Assembly (NCBI RefSeq): GCF_011605345.1
Contig: NZ_JAAOXM010000005.1
Coordinates: 186,001 to 250,000 of the forward strand
Reading direction: 5' to 3'
Length of the DNA: 64,000 nt
From: Burkholderia sp. D-99
Lineage (GTDB): Bacteria > Pseudomonadota > Gammaproteobacteria > Burkholderiales > Burkholderiaceae
Shown here: positions 54,193-63,767 of the stretch, in pieces
How the letters are laid out: every line of letters begins with the position of its first letter
Position numbering within the stretch: position 1 is the stretch's first letter
Notes under the pieces: generated by a model
Told to the model about the DNA's origin: nothing
Seen by the model: the letters and a program-made list of their open reading frames with translations, nothing else
The model's database searches: none
Program-made: the position numbers and the translations under genes

Positions 54193-57100
54193 TCAACCTT
54201 CTTGTTCGTGGGTCACGGTGGCGGGCTTCTTGCCGGATGCGCGCCATGCCGAGATGCGTTCCTGGAGGCTCATCACGAACACGAAGAAGACCGGAACGAA
54301 GAAAATGGCCAGCACGGTGGCGGTGATCATGCCGCCCAGCACGCCGGTACCGATCGCGTGCTGCGTCTCGGAGCTGGCGCCGGAGGCGATGACGAGCGGC
54401 ACCACGCCGAGCCCGAACGCGAACGACGTCATCAGGATCGGACGCAGGCGCAGCTTGGACGACTGTACGGCAGCCTCGATCAGCCCCATACCCTCTTCGC
54501 GCAGCTGCTTCGCGAACTCCACGATCAGGATTGCGTTCTTCGCCGACAGGCCGATCACGGTGATCATCCCGACCTTGAAGAACACGTCGTTCGGCAGCCC
54601 GCGGAGCATCACCGCGCCGAGTGCGCCGATCAGGCCGAGCGGCACCACCAGCATCACCGACAACGGGATCGCCCAGCTCTCGTAGAGCGCCGCGAGCACC
54701 AGGAACACGACGATCATCGACAGCGCCATCAGCATCGGCGCCTGCGATGCCGATTCACGCTCCTGCAGCGACTGGCCAGTCCAGGCCACCGTGAAGCCCG
54801 GCGGCAACTGCGCTGCCAGACGCTCCATCTCGGCCATTGCCGCGCCGCTGGAGTAGCCGGGGGCCGAACCGCCGGAGATACGCGCGGACGGGTAGCCCTG
54901 GAAGCGCACCATCTGGAGCGGGGCTTCCGACCAGACCGGATGCACCACTTCGGACAGCGGCACCATGCCACCGGTCGCGTTGCGCACGTAGAGCTTCATG
55001 ACGTTGTCGATCTGCATGCGTGCCGGGGCATCGGCCTGGATGATCACCTGCTGCATGCGGCCCGCGTTCGGGAAGTCGTTCACGTAGGTCGAGCCCATCG
55101 CGGCCGACAGCGTGTCGCTGATGGTCGTGAACGACACGCCGAGCGCTTCGGCCTTGTCGCGGTCGATGTCCAGCCGCACGCTCGTGCCGGCCGGCAGGCT
55201 GTCCGGATAGACGCCGGTCACCACCTTGCTTTGCGCGGCCAGTTCGAGCAGCTTGGTTTCAGCCGCCTTGAGCGCCGCGTAGCCCTGGTTGGCGCGATCC
55301 TGCAGACGCATCGTGAAGCCTGAGCTGGTGCCCAGCCCGTCGATCGCCGGCGGCAACAGGCTCATGACCGTGCCTTCCGTCACGCCGCCCGTCGCGGCCT
55401 GCGCGCGCATCGCTTCTTCCAGCGTGGACGAACCCTCGCGCTTGTCCCAGTCCTTGAGCACCGCGTAGTTCAGTGCCGCGTTGGAGCCGAGGCCGGAGAA
55501 GCCGTAGCCGATGATGGAGATGCTCGACTGGATCGCCGGACGCGACGCGAGATGCTTCTCGAGGGTCTTGACCACGTCACCCGTGCGCTCGACGGTCGAA
55601 TCCGCCGGGAGCAGGAAGCCGGTCATGAAGTAGCCCTGGTCTTCCTCGGGCAGGAACGACGACGGCAGCATGCGGAAGCCGAACACCAGCGCGACGGCGA
55701 TCGCGACGAACAGCAGCATCACGCGGCCCGTGCGGCCGACCAGCCGGCCGACGCGCGTTTCGTACCAATCCGTGAGGCGGTCGAAGCGGCGGTTGAACCA
55801 GCCGAAGAAGCCACGCTTCTCGTGGTGGCCAGGCTCGACCGGCTTGAGCATCGTCGCGCACAGGGCCGGCGTCAGCGTCAGCGCGAGCACGGCCGAGAAC
55901 ATGATCGACACGGCCATCGACAGCGTGAACTGCTGATAAATCACGCCGACCGAGCCGCTCGACATCGCCATCGGGAGGAACACGGCCGTCAGCACCAGCG
56001 TGATGCCGATAATGGCGCCGGTGATTTCCTTCATGGCCTTGATCGTCGCGTCCTTCGGCGACAGGCCTTCTTCCATCATCAGGCGTTCGACGTTCTCCAC
56101 GACGACGATCGCATCGTCGACGATGATGCCGATCGCGAGCACCATGCCGAACATCGTCAGCACGTTGATCGAGAAGCCTGTCATCAGCATGACCGTGAAG
56201 GTGCCGAGCATCGCCACCGGCGCGACGATCGCCGGGATCAGCGTGTAGCGCACGTTCTGCAGGAACAGGTACATCACCAGGAACACGAGCACCATCGCTT
56301 CGAGCAGCGTGTGAATCACTTTCTCGATCGAGATCTTCACGAACGGCGCGGTATCGAACGGGATCGAGTAGGTCATCCCGGCCGGCATGGTCTTGGCGAT
56401 CATGTCCAGCTGCGCGCGCACGGCCTCCGCGGTCTTCACCGCGTTGGCGCCCGGCGCCAGCTGTACGCCGGCGAAGGTGGCGGGTTTGCCGTTCTCGCTG
56501 TTGACGAAGGTGAATGCCTGCGGGCCGAGTTCGACCCGCGCGACGTCACCGAGCACGACCTTCGAGCCGTTCGCATTCGCGCGCAGCACGATCTTTGCGA
56601 ACTGCTCCGGTGACGTGAGCTGGCCTTGCGCGGTGAGCGGCACCGTCACGCGCTGGCCCGGCAGTGCGGGCGCCGCACCGAGGCTGCCCGGGGCGATCTG
56701 CATGTTCTGCTGGCTGATGGCCGTCGTCAGGTCGCTCATCGACAGGCCGTAGGTGATCAGCTTCTGCGGATCGACCCAGATGCGCATCGCCTGTTCGGAG
56801 CCGAACAGTTGCACCTTGCCGACGCCTTCGACACGTCGCAAGTCCTCGACAACGTTGCGCGCCATGTAATCCGCGAGTGCGTTTTCGTCGTAGCGGCCGC
56901 TTTCCGACTTGAGGCCGACGAACAGCAGGAAGCCCGTGGCGGCCGATTGCACGTTCACGCCGTTTTGACGCACGACGGGGGGCAGGCGCGGTTCGACGGT
57001 CTTGAGCTTGTTCTGTACCTCGACCTGCGCCAACGCGGAATCGGTGCCGGGCTTGAAGGTCACGGTGATCTGCGCCTGACCGGAGGTATCCGCCGACGAT

Positions 57101-57336
57101 TCGAAGTACAGCAGGTTTCTCACGCCGGACAGTTCGCGCTCGATGAGGCTCAGCACGCTGTCGCTCATCGTTTGCGGCGTGGCGCCCGGGTAGGTGGCGG
57201 TAATGGTCACGCTCGGCGGTGCGACCGACGGATAGCGCGCAACCGGCAGTTCGGGGATGGCGATCAGGCCCAGCAGGATGATGAAGAGGGCGATCACCCA
57301 CGCGAAGACCGGGCGCCGGATGAAGAATTGGGACAT
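54193..57336 (-). CDS. RND multidrug efflux transporter (AcrB/MexB type)
   Basis: 1047-residue inner-membrane pump of the hydrophobe/amphiphile efflux-1 family. The proton-relay Asp pair stands in GIIVDDAIVVVENVER (around 407-408), with the usual twelve-helix layout and two large periplasmic loops. The N-terminus FFIRRPVFAWVIALFI is typical. It exports drugs or amphiphiles with the adaptor upstream and the channel downstream. GGGGAG lies 9 nt upstream of the ATG. The substrate is unknown. It is 15 kb from the cluster, so export of the glycolipopeptide is only a possibility. Confidence 0.95.
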   Translation of the reverse strand: MSQFFIRRPVFAWVIALFIILLGLIAIPELPVARYPSVAPPSVTITATYPGATPQTMSDSVLSLIERELSGVRNLLYFESSADTSGQAQITVTFKPGTDSALAQVEVQNKLKTVEPRLPPVVRQNGVNVQSAATGFLLFVGLKSESGRYDENALADYMARNVVEDLRRVEGVGKVQLFGSEQAMRIWVDPQKLITYGLSMSDLTTAISQQNMQIAPGSLGAAPALPGQRVTVPLTAQGQLTSPEQFAKIVLRANANGSKVVLGDVARVELGPQAFTFVNSENGKPATFAGVQLAPGANAVKTAEAVRAQLDMIAKTMPAGMTYSIPFDTAPFVKISIEKVIHTLLEAMVLVFLVMYLFLQNVRYTLIPAIVAPVAMLGTFTVMLMTGFSINVLTMFGMVLAIGIIVDDAIVVVENVERLMMEEGLSPKDATIKAMKEITGAIIGITLVLTAVFLPMAMSSGSVGVIYQQFTLSMAVSIMFSAVLALTLTPALCATMLKPVEPGHHEKRGFFGWFNRRFDRLTDWYETRVGRLVGRTGRVMLLFVAIAVALVFGFRMLPSSFLPEEDQGYFMTGFLLPADSTVERTGDVVKTLEKHLASRPAIQSSISIIGYGFSGLGSNAALNYAVLKDWDKREGSSTLEEAMRAQAATGGVTEGTVMSLLPPAIDGLGTSSGFTMRLQDRANQGYAALKAAETKLLELAAQSKVVTGVYPDSLPAGTSVRLDIDRDKAEALGVSFTTISDTLSAAMGSTYVNDFPNAGRMQQVIIQADAPARMQIDNVMKLYVRNATGGMVPLSEVVHPVWSEAPLQMVRFQGYPSARISGGSAPGYSSGAAMAEMERLAAQLPPGFTVAWTGQSLQERESASQAPMLMALSMIVVFLVLAALYESWAIPLSVMLVVPLGLIGALGAVMLRGLPNDVFFKVGMITVIGLSAKNAILIVEFAKQLREEGMGLIEAAVQSSKLRLRPILMTSFAFGLGVVPLVIASGASSETQHAIGTGVLGGMITATVLAIFFVPVFFVFVMSLQERISAWRASGKKPATVTHEQEG

Positions 57337-57356
57337 GACTGGAGGCTCCCCGTGAC

Positions 57357-58514
57357 TCAGTGCGTGGAAGCGGTGTTGACCGCTTCAGGCGCCTTCCATG
57401 CGGTCGCGGTCACGGCCGCGCCGTCGCTCAGGCGCTCCATGCCTTCGACGACGACCTTCTGGCCCGCCTGCAGACCCGACTTGATGCGGTAGCTGCGGTG
57501 CGTCAGCTCGCCGACTTCGACGCCCTTGAGATGCGCGGCGCCCTTCGCGTCGAGCACCCAGACCTGCGTCTTGCCGCCGGCGCGGACGATCGCCTGTTGC
57601 GGGACGGTCAGCGCGTTGGCGTAGTGCGCGCGCGGGATGCGGGCACGCACGTACATGCCCGGCAGCAGCTCGCGCTTCGGGTTGTCGACCAGCACGCGCA
57701 GCAGCACGTCGCCGGTACCCGGGTCGACGTTGACGCCCGAGAACAGCATGCGGCCCTTCACGTCGTAGCGCGAGTCGTCGTCGCGCAGCACGTCGACCGG
57801 CAGGCCGTTGCCCGCGTCGTCCGGCTGTCCCGCGAGCGCGCCGCGCAGCGAATCGAGCGACGCGGCCGGCTGGCGGACGTCCACATAAACCTGGTCGATC
57901 TGCTGGATGCGTGCCATCGGCTGGCTGTCGCTGCTCGCGACGAGCGCACCCTCGGTCACGAGGGCCTGGTCGATGCGGCCCGTGATCGGCGCTTCGACGG
58001 TCGCGAACTTCAGGTCGAGCTGGCGGCGCGCGAGCGTCGCGCGGGCCTGCGCGACGTCGGCGGCAGCCTGGTCGCGTTGCGACACCGAGTCGTCGTAGAC
58101 CTGACGGCTGATCGCGTCGGCCTCGACCAGCGGCTTGAGACGCGTGGTCTGCACCTTGGCCCGTTCGAGCGCGGCTTCCGCACGTTGCAGGGCCGCCGCG
58201 GCCGTGTCCATGTCGGCCTTGAACGGCGCCGGGTTGATTTGGAACAGCGGCTCGCCCGCCCGCACTTCCGAGCCCTGTTCGAACAGCCGTCGCTGCACGA
58301 TGCCGCTGACCTGCGGCCGGATCTCCGCGATCCGGTGGGCCGCGACGCGGCCGGGCAGGTCTTCGGTCAGGTCGAGGGGCGAGGCCGCCAGCGTCATCGC
58401 CGCAACCGGGATGGCCGGCGCGGCGGCCTGCTGTTCGGAGGGCCCGCAGCCCGCCAGCATCGCCGCCACCAGCGCGCACACGGCGCTGTAGCAGGCTCGT
58501 TTCTGATTCTTCAT
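57357..58514 (-). CDS. RND efflux periplasmic adaptor lipoprotein
   Basis: 385-residue membrane-fusion protein: lipoprotein signal (lipobox LAGC, Cys near 23), biotinyl-lipoyl-like halves around VSGIVQRRLFEQGSEVRAGEPLFQI and FATVEAPITGRID, an alpha-helical hairpin between them, then beta-barrel and membrane-proximal domains. It is first gene of the efflux operon. ATG 58514 has AAGGAG 5 nt upstream; a longer in-frame start would add 77 residues encoded by the promoter region. The shared GATGGA element lies just upstream. Confidence 0.94.
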   Translation of the reverse strand: MKNQKRACYSAVCALVAAMLAGCGPSEQQAAAPAIPVAAMTLAASPLDLTEDLPGRVAAHRIAEIRPQVSGIVQRRLFEQGSEVRAGEPLFQINPAPFKADMDTAAAALQRAEAALERAKVQTTRLKPLVEADAISRQVYDDSVSQRDQAAADVAQARATLARRQLDLKFATVEAPITGRIDQALVTEGALVASSDSQPMARIQQIDQVYVDVRQPAASLDSLRGALAGQPDDAGNGLPVDVLRDDDSRYDVKGRMLFSGVNVDPGTGDVLLRVLVDNPKRELLPGMYVRARIPRAHYANALTVPQQAIVRAGGKTQVWVLDAKGAAHLKGVEVGELTHRSYRIKSGLQAGQKVVVEGMERLSDGAAVTATAWKAPEAVNTASTH

Positions 58515-58560
58515 GTGGACTCCTTGGGACGCAGGCACCCAATGGCCCGCATTTTCGGTT

Positions 58561-58623
58561 CGCAGTGTGCGTGTGCCCGATGGAGTTTTTTGTGCGGAAA
58601 GATGGAGGTTTGATGGAGGGGCG
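58561..58623 (-). promoter_or_regulatory. Shared operator/promoter element, efflux copy
   Basis: Second copy of the element at 51328-51390. GATGGA words start at 58579, 58601 and 58612, again 22 and 11 bp apart, with ttttttgtgcgg between the first two and cgcagtgtgcgtg on the gene side, 46 bp before the adaptor start. The rest of the 430-bp gap 58515-58944 shows nothing recognisable. Confidence 0.7.
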
Positions 58624-58944
58624 AAAGAATGGCGGGAGGGCGATGCGGCGGCGGGCCGAGCCCGAAGATGACGGGCTCCCGGGGCGACCTGGCGGTATCC
58701 GGGAGCGGGATGGGCGGCGAGGGCATCCCGGAATGCCGCAATCATCTGATGAAATGGCGGCGGCCGTGCATGCCATCGGCATCGCCGGCTTGGCGCTCCG
58801 GGCGCCGTTACCGCGAGGAGCGCTTCGGCGTGGGCGACGGGCGCATCGCTTGACGCAGGCGCACCGCCCGTTCAGTGGTGGTGTGCGCGAGGTTGAGGGG
58901 CGGCAGGCCGGCGCACGGGGCGTGTCGACGGCTCGCCAGGCAGT

Positions 58945-60084
58945 TCAGCACGGATCGGTATCGACGGAGCGTTGCGTGGCGGACGTCACGTCCTTCCGGT
59001 TCGGCGTGGCGACGCACGGCGATGCGGGGCTGTCGGGCCAGCGTAATTCGAACGCCGTGCCGCCGCATGCCGCCGGGCGGCACGATGCCTCTCCGTCGTG
59101 CGCCTGCGCAATGGCCGCGACGACGGCCAGCCCCAGGCCGCTGCCGCCCTTTTGGCTGGACTGCGTATCGTCCACGCGCCGGAATGCATCGAAAATCCGG
59201 GCCGCGCAATCGGCGGGGATGCCCGGCCCCTCGTCTTCGATCAGCAAGCGACAGGTGCCGCTCTCGACGCGCGTGTGAATGCGTATCGCGCCGGGTACCG
59301 CATAGCGCCGCGCATTCTCCAGCAGCGCGAGCAGCGCCTGGCGCATCCGGAACGGGTCGCAGCGCATGGGCCGCGTATCGAGATCGAGCACCATGTGTTG
59401 ACCGTTTGCGGCCAGCGAATCCTCGAACACCTCGACGACCGCCTTGATGTGCGTCGCCAGGTCGGTCTCCTGGATGCTGACGCTCAGATGCCCGCTTTCA
59501 GCGAGGCTGATCACGCGGAGATCTTCGATCAGGCGCGTCAGTCCTTCCGCCTGGGTCAACAGGCTTCGGAACAGCGCCTCGCCCGGCTGGAAGACGCCTT
59601 CCGCCAGCCCCTGCAACCGCCCGCGCAGGACCGTGACCGGCGTACGCAGCTCGTGAGCGATCGCGGCATTCCAGAATGCCTGTTCGTCCGTCATGCGCTG
59701 CAGCTGGGCCGCGAGTGCATTGAAGTCGTCCGCGATCAGCGCGGCTTCGCGCATCGATCGGTCGCCGGCGACGGCGCGCGCGGTCAGGTCGCCCTTGGCG
59801 ACGCGGCGAATGCTGTCGGCGACGGAATTGAGCGGCACCAGAATCCGGTGCGCGAGTCGCGCCGACGCGACAATCGCGAGCGCCAGGCCGGTCACGATGG
59901 TGATGCCCAGCCAGATCCACTCGGGGTTCGACGGAAACCAGCCCGCCTGGTAGCAAACCTCGCTCCAGTGCCGGAGCATCACGTAGTAGAACGCATAGAG
60001 CATCAGCACGACGATCAACGTGATGCCGAGCGCCAGCTCCGCCATCGACACCGCAATCTTGCGGCCGAGCCCTCCGAGCTTCAT
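58945..60084 (-). CDS. Sensor histidine kinase flanking the efflux operon
   Basis: 379-residue inner-membrane kinase with two membrane segments (about 13-35 and 57-78) around a very short periplasmic loop of about 20 residues. A HAMP region, H box AIAHELRTPVTVLRG, N box LLENARRYAV, and DEGPGIP and GGSGLGLAVV motifs follow. The short loop suggests it senses within the membrane rather than a periplasmic ligand. The probable partner is the response regulator on the other side of the pump genes. GGGAG lies 6 nt before the ATG. Confidence 0.92.
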   Translation of the reverse strand: MKLGGLGRKIAVSMAELALGITLIVVLMLYAFYYVMLRHWSEVCYQAGWFPSNPEWIWLGITIVTGLALAIVASARLAHRILVPLNSVADSIRRVAKGDLTARAVAGDRSMREAALIADDFNALAAQLQRMTDEQAFWNAAIAHELRTPVTVLRGRLQGLAEGVFQPGEALFRSLLTQAEGLTRLIEDLRVISLAESGHLSVSIQETDLATHIKAVVEVFEDSLAANGQHMVLDLDTRPMRCDPFRMRQALLALLENARRYAVPGAIRIHTRVESGTCRLLIEDEGPGIPADCAARIFDAFRRVDDTQSSQKGGSGLGLAVVAAIAQAHDGEASCRPAACGGTAFELRWPDSPASPCVATPNRKDVTSATQRSVDTDPC

Positions 60085-60865
60085 TTCGTGCTCCCAAGCG
60101 TGGTGTTGTGTCGGTTCACGACGGGAAGGTTGCGCGGTCTGGTTGCCGTGGCGTCAACGGAGACGTGTGACCGGGGCGGGCGAGCGGTGTGCCGGTCAGG
60201 AGCTGCCGACGCGGTGCGGGAGGCGGCGGCGCGCCTCGGTGCGCCAAGGTTCCCGGCTGCAGATGTGCCGGAGGCGCCATGTCGCCCGGGACCGGAGAGG
60301 GCCGGGCTTGCATCAACGGGATCGCTCCCGACCGACAGAGACAGTGGCCGAACGGCTCGACTCGCGCGGGACGGTATGGATTCTTCAGTCATGGTGTCCG
60401 CTTTGGTTTTTGCTATTCACTCCATCGAATCGCAATGTTACCGCACGAAATTGGCCACCGGATGACACGATGGTTCGGGGTGCGTTGGAAAGCGAGCGAC
60501 GCTGGCAGTGCGGGGCGGCTCGGGTCGGCAGGCGTGTTGGGCCATCGGCTGGCCCCGATTCCTGCCCGATGATTCCAGGCGATCAAGGCGCTTTCGAGGC
60601 AGGGGAATACCCTGCTTTTTTTCATGGACAGTTGTTATGTATCATGACCTACAATAGTTAATGTTTTCTATTTGTTGAACTGTCCCGGCCCGCTTGATCC
60701 GGCGGGGTTCGATGGAAGGGGCGAGGATCGAGGAAGGGTGGGGTGTCGCTGCCGGTGCGAACGGGAAGCATGAGCACACCGATGGGCGTGCGCAATCGAG
60801 TCGGGCGCGCGTTGATCCGGAGAAGCAATGAAGCATCGAACCGAATCGGTACTGGAAGATTCATG
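60085..60865. other. Divergent intergenic region, kinase to amine-oxidase operon
   Basis: About 780 bp with no credible gene. The only AT-rich segment (60600-60690) contains an 8-bp inverted repeat and promoter-like words. Short frames on both strands have no recognised family or good ribosome binding site. Confidence 0.6.
60626..60685 (+). promoter_or_regulatory. Candidate promoter flanked by GGACAGTT/AACTGTCC
   Basis: Perfect 8-bp arms 44 bp apart enclose TACAAT (60650-60655), a good -10 word. TGGACA at 60625-60630 could be a -35, though the 19-bp spacing is long. The nearby TetR regulator is a plausible ligand. The membrane-protein gene starts 180 bp downstream. Confidence 0.35.
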
Positions 60866-61561
60866 ATGGATTTCAGATCGCCTGACATTGAGTTGTCCGT
60901 TGCCTTGCTGGCATGGGCGACAGGAACCTACGGCCTGAAGTTCGTCCGGAAGCGCAACCCGCTGCTCGGGGTCGCCTGGTGGGTCGTGACGGCGTCTTCC
61001 ATTAACGCGCTGATCTTCATGGCGACGGGCTGGTCATGCTCGTCCGGCGTAGCGCACTTCCTGGACATGTTCACGAGAGGGTTCGGCATCCCGGTGATTG
61101 CGGCTGCCGGCATGATGGCCGTCACGCACGAATACAGGCCGATGGCCCAGCAGGTCGTGATGTTGTTCGGGACGGCCGTGGTGGGAACGATGGCGCTGAT
61201 GACGCTCGAGTTCGTCGATGTCGTCCTGCCGTATTTCTATGTAGCGATGTGGGCGTTGCTGGCGCTCTATCTGGTTTATTTCGTCGTGCGGCTGTTGCGT
61301 GCCGCGGAAGCGTTGCATGCGATGACGACGACGCTGGCGATCGTGCTGTCGCTGATCGTCGCGTATGTCGACGACCTGTACAAGATGCCTGGCAATGCGC
61401 ACGGCGCCGTATTCAGTTTTCCCGTGCTGGCGCTGCTGACGTGGTCGTATTTCGCGGTAGCGATCTATTACGCGTACTGCGCGCTGGAACGGAAGCGTCA
61501 TGTCGAAAAGGCCGGGGCTGCAGGCATGCTCCGGTGGCGTGAATTTACCTCATTCGAATAG
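60866..61561 (+). CDS. Polytopic membrane protein, unknown function
   Basis: 231 residues with about seven hydrophobic segments and a basic C-terminal tail. No family is recognised; the size and helix number do not identify a transporter class. GGAAG lies 7 nt before ATG 60866 (another ATG is 3 bp earlier). It ends 10 bp before the TetR gene on the same strand, so it is probably first gene of the amine-oxidase operon. A longer frame from 60743 has no ribosome binding site and starts in the promoter region. Confidence 0.8.
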   Translation: MDFRSPDIELSVALLAWATGTYGLKFVRKRNPLLGVAWWVVTASSINALIFMATGWSCSSGVAHFLDMFTRGFGIPVIAAAGMMAVTHEYRPMAQQVVMLFGTAVVGTMALMTLEFVDVVLPYFYVAMWALLALYLVYFVVRLLRAAEALHAMTTTLAIVLSLIVAYVDDLYKMPGNAHGAVFSFPVLALLTWSYFAVAIYYAYCALERKRHVEKAGAAGMLRWREFTSFE

Positions 61562-61571
61562 GAATCCTGAC

Positions 61572-62228
61572 ATGAATGAGGATATGAAAGAGTACGCAGA
61601 ACCCGGCGCGGATCAGACCGGACATGCGGTGAAGCCGGCGCCTCGGCGCGGAAGGAGGCGCGACGGCGAGACACGGGAGCGTTTGCTGCAAGCGGCACGC
61701 ACGATCTTTGCCGAAATAGGGTATGCGGCGGCGAGCATCGAGAGCATCGCCGTCGCGGCGGGCTATACGCGCGGCGCGTTCTATTCGAATTTCCGCGACA
61801 AGACGGTCGTGCTGCTCGAATTGCTGAAGCGCGATCACGAAGACGTCGAGCGTGAGCTGATGCGCATCGTCGAAGCGCGTAACGATCGCGATGTGACGGA
61901 GCGCGCGATGCATGCGTACTTCAGGCAACGCTATCGCCAGCCTGATGCCTGCGTCATGTGGATGGAAGCGGCACTCTTGTCCGTGCACGACCAGCGGTTC
62001 CGCGTTCGATTCGCTGCATTCCTGAACGAGCAGCGGGATCGGAGCCTGGCGTGCGCCGGTGTGCGGCTGCCGTTGCCGATCGAGTTGCTGACGCTCGGCC
62101 TGACGGGGCTGGGCGACGACGTGTTGCCCGACGGTGCGAGCGGACGGTGGCACCTGACCGACGCATGGGTCGACGCGGCGGTGACGCAAGTGTTCGTGAG
62201 CAGTACGTGCGACGAGCTGATGGAATGA
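61572..62228 (+). CDS. TetR-family transcriptional regulator
   Basis: 218 residues. An N-terminal helix-turn-helix (about 32-78: TRERLLQAARTIFAEIGYAA, SIESIAVAAGYTRGAFYSNF) follows a basic tail (PRRGRRRDGE). The ligand domain has no recognised class. It sits between the membrane protein and the amine oxidase on the same strand and probably represses this operon. ATG 61572 has AGGA 8 nt upstream. Confidence 0.9.
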   Translation: MNEDMKEYAEPGADQTGHAVKPAPRRGRRRDGETRERLLQAARTIFAEIGYAAASIESIAVAAGYTRGAFYSNFRDKTVVLLELLKRDHEDVERELMRIVEARNDRDVTERAMHAYFRQRYRQPDACVMWMEAALLSVHDQRFRVRFAAFLNEQRDRSLACAGVRLPLPIELLTLGLTGLGDDVLPDGASGRWHLTDAWVDAAVTQVFVSSTCDELME

Positions 62229-62288
62229 ACGCGCGATCGCCGCGTACCGGTGCAAGGACAAACTGACGAGGACGGAAGGACTATAAAA

Positions 62289-63767
62289 ATGAATCGCAAA
62301 CCCAGGCCGGATGCCCAGACCCGGCGCAACATACTCCGCCTCGCAGCGGTGGGCGCGGCGTCGCTCGCGGCCGGCGAAGTGTCGCTCGCGCGAGTGGCCG
62401 ACGCAGTTATCGGGAACGACGGCGTGCTCGACGTCGCGATCATCGGCGCGGGGCTCGCGGGGCTGACCGCCGCGCGCGACCTGAAGCGTGCCGGATGCGA
62501 ATCGTTCGTCGTGCTCGAGGCGCGCGATCGCGTCGGTGGGCGAACCTACAACCACGACCTCGGCGGCGGCAGAATTTCCGAGGCGGGAGGGCAGTGGTTC
62601 GGTCCGGGCCAGACAGCGATCGTCGATCTCGCGCGCGAGCTGAACGTCGATACCTTCGATACGTACTACGCCGGCAAGACGGTATACCTGGCGGACGGTG
62701 CGCGGGTGGCGCAGGACACGCAGGGCACGGTGGGCGGCAACGGCACGATCGCGGCCCGGCTCAATGCGATGGCGAAGAACGTGCCTTCGGCGGCGCCGTG
62801 GAAGGCACCGAATGCGGCAGAGCTCGACCAGCTGTCGCTGGGCGCGTGGCTTGCGCAGCAAGGCCTGACCAACGAGGAGAAATTCTCGTTCAGCCTGGCC
62901 GCCCGTTTGTCGCTCGGCACGGCGCCGGCGCAGCTCGGCTTGCTGCACTACCTGGCGACGATCAACAGCGCGAACAGTGACTACGAGCAGCTCGAGTCGA
63001 TCAAGGGGGGCGCACAGGAATCGCGTTTCGTCGGCGGTTCGCAGGTGCTCAGCATCAGGATGGCGAACGAACTCGGCGAACGGGTGAAGCTGTCCTGCCC
63101 GGTACGCAAGATTTCCGGCTGGAATCGCGAGGTCGTCGAGCTTCACACCGACCAGGGTGTCGTGCGCGCGCGCCGCGTGATCGTCGCGTTGAATCCGGCG
63201 CTGTGCAATCAGGTCGTATTCGACCCGCCACTGCCGGACGGCCGGGCGCAGCTGCAACGCCGGTGGCCCGCCTACGCGCCGATGCGCAAGACGGTTCACG
63301 TCTACGACCGGCCGTTCTGGCGGGACGACGGGTTCAACGGGCAGGTCATCCCGGTCAACGGTCCGCTGTTGTGGGCCTATGACAACTCGCCGCCGGACGC
63401 GTCGATCGGCGTCATCAACGGCTTCATCGCACCGGGCGCGCTCGCGAGCGACGCGAAGGTGGCGGAACGGACGCTTTCCGCGATCTACGCGCAGGCGCTC
63501 GGCGACAAGGCGCTGCGCCCGACGCAGTTCCACGATTACGACTGGGGCAAGGTGGACCCGTGGTCGCTGACCTGCATCCATCCGATTCCGCCCGGCTTCT
63601 GGACGAAGTGGGGCGAGTACCTGCACCCGCCGGCCGGGCGGCTGATCTGGTCAGGAACGGAGACGGCCGACATCTGGGCCGGCGCAATGGATGGCGCGGT
63701 GCGTTCGGGGCATCGCGCCGCACTGCAGGTTTTGGGTGCGCTCGCGCATCGGACAACGGAGGCTTGA
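62289..63767 (+). CDS. Tat-exported FAD-dependent amine oxidase
   Basis: 492-residue flavin monoamine-oxidase-family enzyme. The N-terminus TRRNILRLAAVGAASLAAG is a twin-arginine signal, so the folded flavoprotein acts outside the cytoplasm. The FAD-binding motif is IIGAGLAGLTAARDLKRAG, followed by EARDRVGGRTYN and a C-terminal SGTETADIWAGAMDGAVRSG. No Cys precedes the last motif, so FAD is probably not covalently bound. The cytochrome gene immediately downstream suggests electrons can pass to a cytochrome rather than only to O2. GGAAGGA lies 8 nt before the ATG. The substrate is unknown. Confidence 0.9.
   Translation: MNRKPRPDAQTRRNILRLAAVGAASLAAGEVSLARVADAVIGNDGVLDVAIIGAGLAGLTAARDLKRAGCESFVVLEARDRVGGRTYNHDLGGGRISEAGGQWFGPGQTAIVDLARELNVDTFDTYYAGKTVYLADGARVAQDTQGTVGGNGTIAARLNAMAKNVPSAAPWKAPNAAELDQLSLGAWLAQQGLTNEEKFSFSLAARLSLGTAPAQLGLLHYLATINSANSDYEQLESIKGGAQESRFVGGSQVLSIRMANELGERVKLSCPVRKISGWNREVVELHTDQGVVRARRVIVALNPALCNQVVFDPPLPDGRAQLQRRWPAYAPMRKTVHVYDRPFWRDDGFNGQVIPVNGPLLWAYDNSPPDASIGVINGFIAPGALASDAKVAERTLSAIYAQALGDKALRPTQFHDYDWGKVDPWSLTCIHPIPPGFWTKWGEYLHPPAGRLIWSGTETADIWAGAMDGAVRSGHRAALQVLGALAHRTTEA

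Noticed and set aside
58515..58745. 77-residue N-terminal extension of the efflux adaptor
   Set aside because: It would translate the shared promoter element and bury the lipoprotein signal. ATG 58514 has a good ribosome binding site.
60413..60625. 70-codon minus-strand frame in the 60-kb gap
   Set aside because: No ribosome binding site, no recognised family, and it reads into the promoter-like region.
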